From Progne subis subis (Eukaryota; Chordata; Aves; Passeriformes; Hirundinidae), in assembly GCA_022316685.1 (NCBI GenBank), contig JAKJHU010000076.1:1188001-1252000 (forward strand): a stretch of 64,000 nucleotides of DNA, given 5' to 3'. A program made the position numbers and the translations under genes. This document shows positions 39,063 through 50,642 of the stretch, piece after piece. A model generated the notes under the pieces. The model saw only the letters and a list, made by a program, of their open reading frames with translations, made no database searches and was not told the origin of the DNA. How positions within the stretch are numbered: the first letter of the stretch is position 1; each line of letters starts with the position of its first letter.

Positions 39063-39200
39063 GCCCAAACTATTAGGTCAATTGGTTAAAGCATGGTGCT
39101 GACAATGCCAGAATCATGGATTTGACCCATTCACTTAAGAGCTGGACTTGGTGATCTTTGTGTGTCCCTTCCAACTCAGAATATTCTGTAACTCTGTGAT
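39063..39200 (+). mobile_element. tRNA-Ile-derived SINE with CR1 tail (TguSINE1 type)
   Basis: The first about 65 bases follow tRNA-Ile: an A-box-like TTAGGTCAATTGGTTAAAGC, a decayed GCATGGTGCTGACAATGCCA anticodon region, and a B-box-like GGATTTGACCC. Next comes a CR1-type tail, GAGCTGGACTTGGTGATCTT then GTCCCTTCCAACTCAGAATA, ending ATTCTGTAACTCTGTGATT. A tRNA head joined to a CR1 tail is the design of the zebra finch SINE family, which borrows CR1 enzymes. The tRNA part is mutated and not a functional tRNA gene. Confidence 0.88.
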
Positions 39201-39990
39201 TTTAAAAAAGAAATAAATAGGGAAAAAAAAAAAAAATCTGGCAACAAACTGGCACACAGTTCAGCAGTGTAGTTGTAACTAGTTCTTGTAAGATCTTTGA
39301 AAAGAAAAGCAGCACCTCAAAAGCAATGAATAAAAGTAGTTACCTTGTTTGGACAGAGATAGACTTTTGACTTGAGCGAAGAAATAGAGATATTTCCCCT
39401 ATCATTTCTTCCATATACTATATACTCTATTTTGGTTGTTACAGTGCTTTTTGTTACATTTAGAAAGGAACAGAGTTATAAACTGCAGTTCAGAGTTGTC
39501 AGTACCCCTCAAAAACACTACAGCCAGCCAGGTGGAACACTGGTTCAGTGTCTTGGACTTCTATCCATAATGTCCAAGGAACGGCAAATAGGGTTGCAGT
39601 GTTTAGAGGCACCCACAGCCTCAGTTCCACAGATGTTTTCCATATACTGAACACCAAACTGTGGAAGACCTACATCAATCTGTTCCTTCCCTTTCCCAGC
39701 CTGCAATGTCCAGTATCTGACATGCTCCTGCTTTTGGTATGATATTTTTCCATGATAAAGCGCTTGAAAAGCAGAGAGTTAAGTGCTGGTCTTAAAGTAT
39801 TCATGCTGTAATTCTTCAAGATATCTTCCCTTACAGATGCTTTAATGTCCAAAGGGTGAATGAAGGATATAATATATAATTCAAGCCTAAGAAAAAATTA
39901 GGGAGATAAGGTGCAGCTGCTTATAGGATAACCCAGGAGTTAACCCATTACCATAGATATTCTATTGTGATCTTCTAAAATGGGGTCACT
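39201..39990. other. Sequence without recognised gene
   Basis: A 92-codon open frame at 39372-39650 begins with TTG and shows no recognisable domain. Nothing else seen. Confidence 0.5.
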
Positions 39991-40100
39991 GGGGGTTTTT
40001 TTGTTGTTTTTTTTTTGGTTTGTTTGGGGTTTTTTTTGTTTTTTGTTTTTTGGTTTTTTTGTTGTTGTTGTTTTTTTGGTTTTTTGTTTTTTTTTTTTTA
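39991..40100 (+). repeat. G/T-only low-complexity tract
   Basis: Begins GGGGG and continues as T runs with single or double G for about 110 bases; same class as at 20365. Confidence 0.9.
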
Positions 40101-41706
40101 ATTTCTCAAACTATGTAGTACAATGCTGCAGAGAAAAATGTAGAGGAGATATGGAACCATGGAAGGAAAATATGGAACACTTAGATTGAAGCAAAAGAAG
40201 GTAAATGTATGGAAATACTTTGTATAATAACTTTTTCTCCTATTTTCTATTTGTGATGTCATTCAAGTATTTATCATGTTTTGCATGTCTCGTCTTTCAT
40301 TTTCAGAAAGAACCAGCACCTTTGACAGGTCAGTAAACTTACAAGATACTATCTTTAAAATTATATAGAGGTGGCTTTCTGTTTCTGTTGCAGCAAATTC
40401 AAACTATCTTTTCATTAATCATTCTTCTCATTAGTGATACTTGAAAATTACCAGAGAATATTAAAGATTTCATCTAGAAAATATTTACACGGCTTTACTG
40501 TGTGACTGTGTCAAGCCATCAGGGGCATTAAAAGGTTTCCATGTGTATGACCTTTTCCTATCCACAACCCAGAATGCATTTTTTTGTTTACCACATGACA
40601 ACTCAGGTCATCTTTAATGCATTTCATAGGACTCGCAGTCTTAAATTATCTCAGTCAGCATACTCTTTCCTGACAGCTGAAGGAAATGGCCAGACACTAA
40701 ATTCAGTGCAAACATTATACATTTACTATTTTAATTCTCACCACAGCCACATTAAGCAGTCATCAGCAGGGATGTAAAAAGCTCAGACTATCTCCTCTTG
40801 ACCTGAAACAGGGTTTTTTTTATAAAACAACAGATACTTCTTCCAGCACTACTGTCTGTCTTTATGAGTTCAAGGAATTGACAGAATTTAACTTAAACTT
40901 CTGTTTCTGTCAAAATGATTTTAGAATGCAAACACTTTGATGTGATTTATCTAAACTGCTTTCAAATTTTGTTCTTTTCTTCCTGTTAACAAAAGTTAGC
41001 TACAACTGGCAATTAACCTTCAAAACGCCTCTGGGTCTCCTGTCCACTGGCACTGTCTCTGGAAGAGTTAAGAGTTAATCACACACAGGAAGAAGGAAGG
41101 AAGTACCCTCTCTATGAAGCTGTTCAAACCATTAACTGTGTGGCTAATTAAAACCTCTGACAGAACAGTTCTATTAAAACTGATTCAGTGGAATAAGTCA
41201 GAAAGGCACCAAGGTAAATGGGTTTGGTTTTTGGTTTTTGTTTTTTTTTTTTTCCAGAATTTCACCTATGGAGCCTGGATAAGGTCACTGACTTTCTCAG
41301 TCATTCTCTAGCTTTATGCTGGAACCAGCAGAGTTGATTAAAGTCTATACAGAGTTCAAGTCTCAAGTCTCCAGCAAAATCACTAGGATATGTCATAGTT
41401 TATTTTAAAAGGTCAAAAGCAAATCTAAAAAATAAAAAAGTGGCCAGACCAACAACCTGCCAAAAAAATGCAGTATAGATGGTATCTATATTATTTCAAG
41501 GCATTACAGTCTGTTAAAGTCTGAGTGTGTCTTGGTACATCAACTATTCACTAAAATAAATGTTAATAAAAGGCAAAATTCAGAGCTAGTAAGTCAGTTC
41601 CTCCCTCATTTTTCCTCTGTCTGCCAGGTCTTGCTGAGTTAATCCCACATATTTTTGGACTGATTTTTCAGTTAATCAACAGTTCTGGGAATTTTTTTTT
41701 TAAAAA
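40101..41706. other. AT-rich sequence without recognised gene
   Basis: A splice-bounded 22-base segment at 40307-40328 is mentioned under findings. A T run lies near 41240-41252. No repeat family recognised. Confidence 0.5.
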
Positions 41707-41735
41707 AATAATAATAATAATAATAATAATAATAA
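41707..41735 (+). repeat. (AAT)n microsatellite
   Basis: About nine AAT units following an A run; second AAT array of the window. Confidence 0.93.
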
Positions 41736-41873
41736 GTTTATGGGCAAGAATTTGTTTTATAGAGAGCCTTGCTAAAGTTTCTTCTAAGAGAACTAAAAGA
41801 CATTTTGATTAAAAAAACAATAATAATTTAAAGTAAACCAAAAATGTTTTGAGTAGCAAATTCAATTTAAGAG

Positions 41874-41878
<5 letters not shown>

Positions 41879-41908
<30 letters not shown>
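41879..41908 (+). repeat. Poly(T) run of 30
   Basis: Uninterrupted T homopolymer. It could mark a minus-strand poly(A) tail, but no retrocopy is recognisable on its right side. Confidence 0.93.
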
Positions 41909-42644
41909 CTAGTAGGAGCATCTTGGAAAAGCTTCAATGAACTTACAAAATATTTTGTTACTGAAAATTGTCCAGCAACAAATACTTCTCACAGATTTTC
42001 TAATAATCCTGTTCCTAGATTCTAGCATTAATGTTGACTTTCATATGTATTTTAACTTTTTATTCGATCAAACTCCATGAAAGTAAGTAATCACTCTTTC
42101 TTTTCTGGGAGTTCATTATATATTTAAAATACTTTCTGTATGTTTTTCATCTACACAGACATGGCACAACAGCAGGTTTAGAGCATGAAAAAATACGAAT
42201 TGCCCAAGCAAACTCATTTGTTATCATGACATTTGTTAATGACCAGACAGGTACTACAATATTATTAACAATTAGATCACTACAGTTGACTAGGCTTGAG
42301 TAAGGCCCAGCATATGCATACAATGAAAGATGTCTAATTCTTGTCTCTGTGTACAGTGCATCACCCCACCATGAAGCCTGGTTTCCTAAGGACTCAGTCT
42401 TGCAGTTGACCAGGCATGTCAAAGCTTCACTATGAATGAAGGTGGAACTAGATATTAGAGCATATGTGAGAGATAAATCGAATATTACTGCAGAAAATGT
42501 TCCAGCAGTCACAGAATCATGCAGCCAAAAATCCTCAAAAGGGGAAAAATTATCATGCAGTGAACTCTAACCCCAACTCATTAGAGGAATGAAACACCTC
42601 TCCTGTAAGGGAAAGATAAGAGAATGAATTATTAAAATGTGTAA
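41909..42644. other. Sequence without recognised gene
   Basis: Contains a minus-strand open frame of about 120 codons (42147-42512) that starts with GTG and has no familiar motif; treated as chance. Confidence 0.45.
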
Positions 42645-42815
42645 GAAATTGGGCAAAGGGGGCAAGAAACCCACATGGGTGAACAAGGAGCTCCTGTCAT
42701 TACTCAAGTATAAGCAGGAAATGCACAGGTAATGGAAACAGGGTCAGACCATTAGCAATTAATATAGAGAGGTTGTCAGAGTACATAGAAATGAGAGAAG
42801 GAAGGTCTAGGCCTA
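42645..42815 (+). pseudogene. Relic of CR1 LINE ORF2 (endonuclease-RT linker)
   Basis: Translating from about 42648 gives KKPTWVNKELLSLLKYKQEM, then HR, a stop, WKQGQ, a second in-frame stop, and YREVVRVHRNE. This follows the conserved CR1 ORF2 segment between the endonuclease and the reverse transcriptase, which typically has a WLN..LL..L..K.EM.RQWKQG...EEYR pattern. Both stops are TAA codons, so it is non-functional. No CR1 3' end lies nearby, so it is an isolated internal fragment, probably an old insertion cut by deletions. Confidence 0.75.
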
Positions 42816-44071
42816 TCTGTTCTGTGACAGTCCATTCTTATACATGTATGTGCTTACAGAGAGTTTGTGTGTGCTGACAACATATTCTCTCAGCAGGGAT
42901 AGGCAGTGTTCTGCTTTCTCCTGACACCCAAGCCTAGAAAACAAGGTTTCCTGTAAAGATTTAAAGATTTCCATTCAATGTTGGCATATTGTCAATCCAA
43001 GACTATTCTACTCTGGCAAATAATGACCAATCATTCTTGTTCTTCTGAGTAAACCATTAAAAAATCAAGGAACAAAGGCATGTCTTAGTTCACATAATTG
43101 CTCCCTCAAGTACTAAGTGATTCCCATATAGTACTTGTTTTGTGTAATTGTGTTGAACTTCATTAATCAAAATAAATGGCAAGCACATTCTACTTGATTC
43201 TCTTATTTTTTCTCTCATCCTGCCCTTGCCCTGCAGTGTATCTGAGACAAAGTCTGAAGCACAGCTGAAGGCCTTGAGGAAAAAGGCAACAGGATGTAAG
43301 TGAGAGTTTTGAAAAATCACAGAGAGAAATAATATAGAGAGAGAAAATAAATAAAGATTCTATCTTGGCTTAGGACCTACATTTAAACAATTTGATGTGT
43401 GGAGCACACATCACATTACTTTTTGAGGCTTGCCTTTACTAATGTGACTTCTTGACAAATGCCGGGTTACTAAAATACATGGAATTTTCAAGAGAAAATT
43501 ACTGCACTTCCTTGGGGCAGGCTTTCTAAGTACCTGTCTTTTATTAGTACCTGTTTTTATTTGACTATTAGTGATGAACCACCAAGAGTGCAGGGAGTGC
43601 AGAACAGCGTTTACTTTAATCAGGTTCTAACATCAGAAGGAAATCAGTTTTCTACTGGCCTCAAAGCAAAAAAACCCACTTTACTACTCCAGGAGATTTT
43701 TAAGACAAGCCTCCCAGCAGCAAGAAAATCAGGGACAGAAGCAATGCAATACTGCTTTATCTTAAGGATGACATCAGTATAGCATTGACAACTGTCTGGA
43801 AAATCATAAAAAATAGGGCATGAAGCCTAGAGGCAGCAGGAAATAAAATCAGACAAATCAAAAAATTCAAATGCCCAGTGCCCTAGAAGAGCAGTGACTA
43901 TATTATGAGAAGTCACTCTATATCTAGTATGAGAGGCATTCAAAAAGAGGAACCACTTTTTCTTGATTCCCAATTAGCCAATTTAATTTCAATAAGTCTT
44001 TTCATATCTTTCCTCCACTGAATTTTTAGGTGCTTTATGGCCAAATTTAAGCTCAGCCTGTGGAAGCAGAC
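42816..44071. other. Sequence without recognised gene
   Basis: Short open frames only; nothing recognised. Confidence 0.5.
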
Positions 44072-45578
44072 TGTCATAAGTTTGGTTTTTTAGTTATAGA
44101 AGAATGTAGAATAATTCTCCAAGTCAGGACCTGGGAATTGCTTTAGAAGAGACAGGGACCTCTCAGAGGGTTAGTTGGAATATTGGCATCAGTTCTGACC
44201 ACTGAAAATTGTTGGCTACAACTTTGGGAAGTACCATATAAAACCCTTGATTTCCTGTAGGTGTGGCCTTTGGCCAGAGAGAGACAGGTAACATCGAGCT
44301 GGGCCTGCTGCTCCCCCGCTTTTTGGGGAGCTGGCCTGAGGCCTGGCCGGATTCCATCGGCTCCCGGGTGAAGGGGGCAAGGAGAGGTTGCTGCTTTACA
44401 ACTACTGTATCCCAACTTCTCTGGAGCAGGGAGAGATCTCTGCCAGGCCCCTGATAAGAGCTATGGGCACCATTTGGCTGAGGCCACCCCGATTTACACC
44501 GAGGGGTGGGCTGAGAAGGCATTTATGATCCTGCCTGTTTTTTTGTGATTCCGGACTGCCCGGGTGTTCTGATCTCTGATGATTTCTGTGAGTTCTTCCT
44601 CTCTCATCAGCTCAGCCTTGAACATCTAACACCAGGAGATACAGAGAGAGAGAGACACAAAGACTCCGAGCAGATTTAACCCTTTCCTGGCAACATGAAG
44701 CTTCGAGAGCTTGGCCCTTCTCTGAGAGAGAAAAGAAAGGGACAGAGTGAACATAAAGAAGAAACAGCATGAATTCAGTAAGGCAAGAGTGAAAAGACTA
44801 TTGGGACAGAGGGTTGAAGAGCTTGGTTATTCCATTCTTACTTGAGCCATGGAAATGAACTCTATATTTAGATCATTCCTTTAAATCATGGGAAAGATAT
44901 GCATTTGGGGAGATGATGGTTTAGATTTGTGTGTAGATTTGAGCAAAGGTGTTTGTGATGGACTAAGTAATATTAATCCTATAAGATGCTTGAACAGAGA
45001 TAGAGATGAGAAGCCCTCTGTGCCAGTGAAGAAGTGAGAAGATATCTCTGTACCTTGAGAATGAAGGAATCCTTTGCTTTGGAGTTATTAATCTTTAAAA
45101 TGTGACACCCCAGTATGCAAAAGTCAAAGACCTATGGCCCATAAGCAGCTTAGGAAAACTCCTGGGAGGGTCACAAAAGGCAGGTTTCTCCAAGCAGTTG
45201 TTTTTGTGACAGTTTAAAACCTACAAGAGAACTGTTCTAGATTGTCAGTGGGATCCATGACTCTAAGAGAGACTCTTTCCCTAAAGAATTGATGGAAGAC
45301 TATTGTCAGATAGTGAAACTGACTGAAAATTACAAGTTTTGTCTCTTTATGTTGTTTTGTAAGAAAGTAAACAGTTTGTAAGGGGAGAGGAAGAGTGTTT
45401 TTGAAGTTTCATTCTGTTTTAGTTTTTTTCCAACTTTCTTTTTTTTATTCTTTTAGTGTATGTTAATAAAACTATTTGTTAATTTTAAAGTTAAGCCTGC
45501 TTTGTTTTTCTCCTAGTCTCTCTCCCACAGAAAGAGTAAGTACTAAGACCAGAATTTAGTGAACGTGAAAGCACTACA
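44072..45578 (+). mobile_element. Endogenous retrovirus-like LTR, copy C (solo)
   Basis: Best-preserved member of the A/B/C family, about 1.5 kb. It starts TGTCATAAG. It has TATAAAA at 44237-44243, GACAG then GTAACATCG with the donor GT at 44288-44289, a GC-rich block GGGGAGCTGGCCTGAGGCC, the CCAGGCCCCTGATAAGAGC segment shared with copy B, AATAAA at 45465-45470 and a pyrimidine tract ending CTCTCTCCCACAG (AG at 45529-45530). It ends ACTACA. The five bases CAGAC precede it (44067-44071) and follow it (45579-45583), fitting a 5-bp target-site duplication. CAGAC also precedes copy B, so the left end may instead lie a few bases further out. No retroviral genes are attached. Confidence 0.72.
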
Positions 45579-45583
45579 CAGAC

Positions 45584-46888
45584 AGATGTTACTTTCCAGA
45601 GTAAATAAAACATTGCAGGAAACCCTATTGTACCTCTACCAATTTATTGACAGGGTGCACATGGAAACAGTCTGTCCATGGTTCGCTTTGCAGCCTAACA
45701 CAGAAATATGGCTTAAGAGGCACAATGTTCTGATAGCTACTCCTGCAGCAAAACCTGGAAGTATACTTAGCTTGGGGACCTCCATAAATTATGGATGATC
45801 TTAATACAATAAGTAATTGAGACTTAATTAGAATTTGCCATACAAATAAAGGGACTAAAATAATATATTTTATTTATCAGTATTAGTGCATCAGTATTAG
45901 TGACTGTTTTGCTTGTTTGTTTATGATTTTTTGTTGTGGGCAGCAAGAAAAACAAATGAATGGTTAAATTCATGGTATTAAATGGTATTAAATCATAGTT
46001 ATGTCCATTAATTTTATCAATTTATTTTGTTGTAAAACAAACCTAAATTCAGCAGAAAACTGAAATGTCATTTCACATTGACATATCTGCTATCAATGGA
46101 TGAGCTGAGGTAGTTAAAGTGATGGCTGTACCTCTGTCACTGGAACCTGTCCAACCTGATGACCTTGAAAACAGATATCAATATAGGCCTCAGGTATTCA
46201 GGAAAAAATTATGCTGCATTAAGAATAAGTGACTTTGATAAGCAAATTAAAACCTTATTATTCTAGGCAAATAAGGAAATCTATTAAAAAAAATCAACAA
46301 AGCAGCAGTTAATATTTAACAATTAGAATTTTAATTTTTTTAAAATTATCTGCAATATACTGTGCAAATTTTGTCCGTGCCAAATCCTGCAGTTTCACTG
46401 TAGTTATATCTCCTTGTAGGATTTAGCCTTTCATTGAAAATAATCAACATACAGGATTATTTAACTCAAGAGGTAGCTGTGACCTTTGATACGTAAAGAT
46501 CCTACGGATTAAAACTGTTCTGTTTCTGCTTTGCAAGTAATTAGGGGAAGAAAAGCAGAAGGTCAATAAAGGAAATGTTCATGGACAAGGGGACCTGATA
46601 TTTTAGTGCTGGTGCCAGGCAAAACTGTTGATGGTAAAAAGAGAAGAAAAGAACAGTCCAAGCAGAACCTCGCCTGCCTCACTGTTGCTTTTAGCAGTCT
46701 CTGGTCTTTCTAGCAATAAGCTCCTCACTCAGCAAAATGCACCAAAGCATGAATACTTGCTTTACTGTTCTTTCATATCTTAAAAATGAAGTGACAGACA
46801 AACCATTAGAGGATATGGATATAAAAGAAATACCTCTGCAAGAAGTTGTTTTTGTTTGTTTGTTTTGGTTTTTTTTCCCTGAGATTTA
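45584..46888. other. Sequence without recognised gene
   Basis: An 80-codon open frame straddles the copy C right end (45559-45798) and shows no recognised domain. A TTTG-rich patch lies near 46848-46882. Confidence 0.5.
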
Positions 46889-47056
46889 GATGATTATGCT
46901 CTTGATAATTTGTATCCTTCTGGCTCCAGCTGTAACTACTTGGATAGACCGAGCAGTACAACTGGTGTAACGCCTATATCTTCTGATGAACTACCCAGCA
47001 GGAGAGGATGGGACAGCTCTGGTACTTATGCTTGTGCATCTGCTCAAGTGCTTTGA
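46889..47056 (+). other. Candidate terminal exon (weak)
   Basis: A T-rich tract ending TTTTTTTTCCCTGAGATTTAG leads into about 55 open codons that begin DDYALDNLYPSG and end with TGA at 47054-47056. AATAAA follows at about 47166. The combination resembles a last exon with 3' untranslated region. No protein family is recognised and no upstream exon was found, and such frames also arise by chance. Confidence 0.2.
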
Positions 47057-48554
47057 CAGTTTCAATGAAAGGTATGAAGTACTTTCACAGGAGTCAGTGT
47101 GAATTAGAGAAGCAGTGCCAGGACAGTGACAGAGTGATGAAAGTAACAGGAAGAAACATGCTGAAATAAAGAGTTACATCACAATACAAGAAATATGCTT
47201 GTGGGGTCATTCCATTTAGGCATGTGTGAAAGAAGTCACTCAAAGACAAATACATATCATCAATACAGATTGAAAATGAGATACCTATCTTTATAAAAAA
47301 TAAATTCTAATCTTGAGTAAAAAAACAAAGCCTTTTCTCCTGCTCTTAGCATCCTGATTCAACTCATTGACTTGATGGAAGTTTCAGCCATGCAATGAGA
47401 TTTGAGGAACCAAAGTTACTACCCACCCTTTTGTACTAAAATTATTCTACTCAAATAATTGGCCCTGTGATACGGGATACAGAAGTCATTGCACCCGATA
47501 GCCAGTTGCTGTAGGTCCATTGAGATTTCTGACTGCATTTTTCCTTAGGGTCAGCATTTGCTTAAAGTGGTTTTCTTAGTTTATTAATTAGCATCTTTTA
47601 TATTAGTTTCCTCCTAGTGATCTTTATTCTGCTGCTGTGTATGCATGTGTTGGTGTATATGCACATTTGGTAGTAGTTTTTGCTCCCTGCTGGGACACAC
47701 ACTTGTTACTTGGCAGATGAATGCTGGCATGCAGAATGATTTCCCTGAACTTTTCAGGACTCAAATTAGCATATGACAGTGGTACAGGGGGTTCCACTCT
47801 AGCGAACCCCCTGAGCCACTCTTCACCAATGTGCTAATGTGCAGACAGCTTGGCGTAATTACAGTGTTGTATAATTATAAATAATTTTTGTTTATGGAGG
47901 ATTAATGCATGAGATGCTATTACTGTATGCAAAGGGTTACCTTTCCAATGGAAAGGAGATAAATGTTTATGAAGGTGTGTTGTATGGGTTTGGTAAATAT
48001 TTGCCAGAAGATGAATATGTATAATCCCCAGTGTGCAGTGCAGCAAATATTCAGAGATTCTAATCAGTCATGGTGACAGTATGGGACTAATGACATTTCA
48101 CTTGCTATGAGTTGTAAAGGCAAACACTACTCACAAAAGGACCTGCTACTGAAAATACAGAGATTATGTAAAGATTACGAGCAAGATTTTGGTGTAAAGT
48201 GGCACAGCTCTGTTACATGATTACATCTTAGTCAACTTCTATTTTAATCTGTATGATTTAGAGAAGAATCCTTTCTGCTTGCATTTTAGTTACATAATTT
48301 GTACTGTAATAAATGGTCAGATGATATGTGGGGGAATTCTTAATGATGTCTTGTTTTCTCTTACACTATCTTTGAATCAGAAATTGAAATAAATGCATTG
48401 TAGTCTGACTGTGATTTCTTCTGTGCTGATGGCAGTCATAAAATTCTTTTTTTGTGATGGCAATTGCTCTCCAATGAGCTAAAGTATTAAATTAATGTTT
48501 GTCTTGTTCTCTGCATCCTAAGTTTGTTCATCTTGATAATTGATCTTTCTAGTA
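47057..48554. other. Sequence without recognised gene
   Basis: AT-rich, short open frames only; no repeat family recognised. Confidence 0.5.
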
Positions 48555-48852
48555 CCTAAATGGGCCTACGAGAAATCTGAAGAACTTTTTAGCAAGGGTA
48601 TGTGGTGACAGGACAAGGGGGAATGGTTTTAAACTGAAAGAGAGTAGGTTTAGATAAGATATTAGGAAGAAATTCTTTGCCCCGAGGGTGGTGAAGTACT
48701 CAAACAGTTTTCACAGAGAAGTTGTGAATGCCATCCCTTACATTGTTCAAGGCAAGGTTGAATGGGGACCTCACCATGGTGGGAGGAACTGGATTTAGAT
48801 GATCTTTAATGTCCCTTCTAACCCAAAACTTTCTTTGAGTCTATGATTCTAT
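48555..48852 (+). mobile_element. CR1 LINE 3' end, plus strand
   Basis: Matches the CR1 3' region in order: CCTAAATGGGCCTACGAGAA, GTGACAGGACAAGGGG, GGAAGAAATTCTTTGCCC, TCACAGAGAAGTTGTG, GATGATCTTTAATGTCCC, and the tail TCTATGATTCTAT. 5' truncated to about 300 bases and without coding capacity. Confidence 0.93.
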
Positions 48853-49209
48853 ACTCTGTCAATCACTTCATTCAGCCTCTGCAGTATCTTTTTTTCTGCC
48901 TAGGGGAACGAAGTTTAAGATATTGCATTGAAGAAATGTTTCTACATTCATTTGAAAATCTCTTTTAGCCTCACACAGGTAAATCTGAAACCTCTTAGTC
49001 CATGTCAACTCAGTCTGACATAGGACTGTCAGACCCAGAGTACTATTTGTTTATACCTTTCCAAATTAGATATGTAGAGGAAGAGAGCTTCTTCTTGCTT
49101 ACTGTAGGACAAAAGCTTGAGCATGACCTCAGCCTTTATTGGACAATAGAGAATCAAAGCAGGAGTGGAAAATACTTCAACTGTCAGACAAACCATACAA
49201 TCATATATT
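48853..49209. other. Spacer between two CR1 fragments
   Basis: About 350 bases of unrecognised sequence between a plus-strand and a minus-strand CR1 piece. Confidence 0.5.
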
Positions 49210-49268
49210 CACAGAATGTCTTGAGTTGGAAGGGACCTTCAGGATCACCCAGTTCCAGCCCAGATCAC
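49210..49268 (-). mobile_element. Short CR1 3'-end fragment, minus strand
   Basis: CACAGAATGTCTTGAGTTGG followed by AAGGGACCTTCAGGATCACC and CAGTTCCAGCC is the reverse complement of the extreme CR1 3' end. Only about 60 bases survive. Confidence 0.85.
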
Positions 49269-50608
49269 TGAAAAATTAGGACTGAACCTAAAAAGCCATC
49301 AGGACTAAACTCAACTAAGCCATCAGAGTTTAAATTTCCTTAACATGGACAAAACCAGCATTTCCTTAACACCATAAAATAAATGTTCAAGATCTCATGA
49401 TCTGCAAAGCCAGGCTTGTGACTTTCATTGAAACAGCCTGTCTGTGGATAGAAGGAGCAGGTAGTGTGTTAAAAGATGTGATTCTACATAAGTTGGCCTG
49501 GTACCTTTTGTGATTAAATTGAGGGATTTAATTTCCAGAATCTACTGGCTCATATCTAACAGAACTAAAACAATCTAAAAATGTTCAACAAATTAGGGAT
49601 GAAAATTAAATGCAGTAGTTTAGATTAACTGATATAAAATTACTTTTGTTGAACAATGTTCATAGTTTTCATTGCCTTTCTTACATCCCAATAAACATAG
49701 GTAATGTAGGTATTTATGCTAGATATACACAAATTAAGTCTATTCAATTTTAGCTCAAAGATAAATAAATTACAAGAACTTTAGCTATGGCCTTTCTATC
49801 GAATTAAAAAAAAAAAAAAGAAGGCGAAGACATAGATAGTTGTTTTGGAAGCTTCATATATTTTCTCTGCAGAAAATATATGTCATCAGCAGAAGAGTGA
49901 AAGGGCTGGATTTGTTATTTTGGAGAGACCATAAAGAAGAAAACTGTTTCTTTGTTTGAGACAAGTACTGTATCTCCTAGGTTTACCAAAGGCAAAATCC
50001 ATAAGTTCTTCTTAAAGTCAATGAGCCTTTGCTATCATGACTAACTACATCTGACCGCTAACTGACTCTGAGACAGAAAATTTATTGTAAGGTTTAAAGA
50101 TCCTGTAGCAACTCTTCCTGTCCCACAGTTAGCAAAACTAATGCATCAGATGTTCAATATCTGCTGCGTGGAACTAATGAAATCCATCATGGTAACACAT
50201 AAAACTTCATATTTTGCCTAATTATGAACACAAAATACAGTACAGTTTCAAAGAAGCAGTATGCCACATCCTTACAGTGGGTAAAATGATCTCTCTCCTC
50301 TAAAGTAAACGGGGTTACACGGGATTGGATAATCTGAGAGGAATAAACTTTGACTTTAAACACAGTTGCCAGAGACTACTTTCCTGGGGAGATTTTTTTG
50401 TTGATACTGCACTCTAGGGATTTTGTTTGGTTGTTTGGGTTTTTCCCCATGGTGGAGTTAGGTCATTCATCTCATTAGAATTTTACTTTAGTCTTCAATC
50501 TCATACTGAAGAGCCTACAAAGGCTCTTGAATGATTGAATGATTGAATCATTCCATATTTTGTTTATATTTCAGTTGGTTAGAGAAACAACAAAGAAGGA
50601 AGTTCATT
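49269..50608. other. AT-rich sequence without recognised gene
   Basis: Nothing recognised apart from an A run near 49806-49819. Confidence 0.5.
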
Positions 50609-50642
50609 GGTTTTGTTGTAGTGGTTTTGTTGTAGTGGTTTT
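50609..50642 (+). repeat. Short 14-bp tandem repeat
   Basis: GGTTTTGTTGTAGT occurs twice in tandem, followed by a third partial unit. Confidence 0.85.

Noticed and set aside
39063..39127. A functional tRNA-Ile gene
   Set aside because: The A and B boxes and the stems carry many mismatches, and the sequence runs directly into a CR1 tail, so it is a SINE head.
42147..42512. Minus-strand open frame of about 120 codons
   Set aside because: It lacks an ATG at its start, has no recognisable motif, and its length is not unusual for 64 kb searched in six frames.
9219..45578. Copies A and C as the two LTRs of one provirus
   Set aside because: They are in the same orientation but 34 kb apart and clearly diverged, with no gag, pol or env sequence between them.
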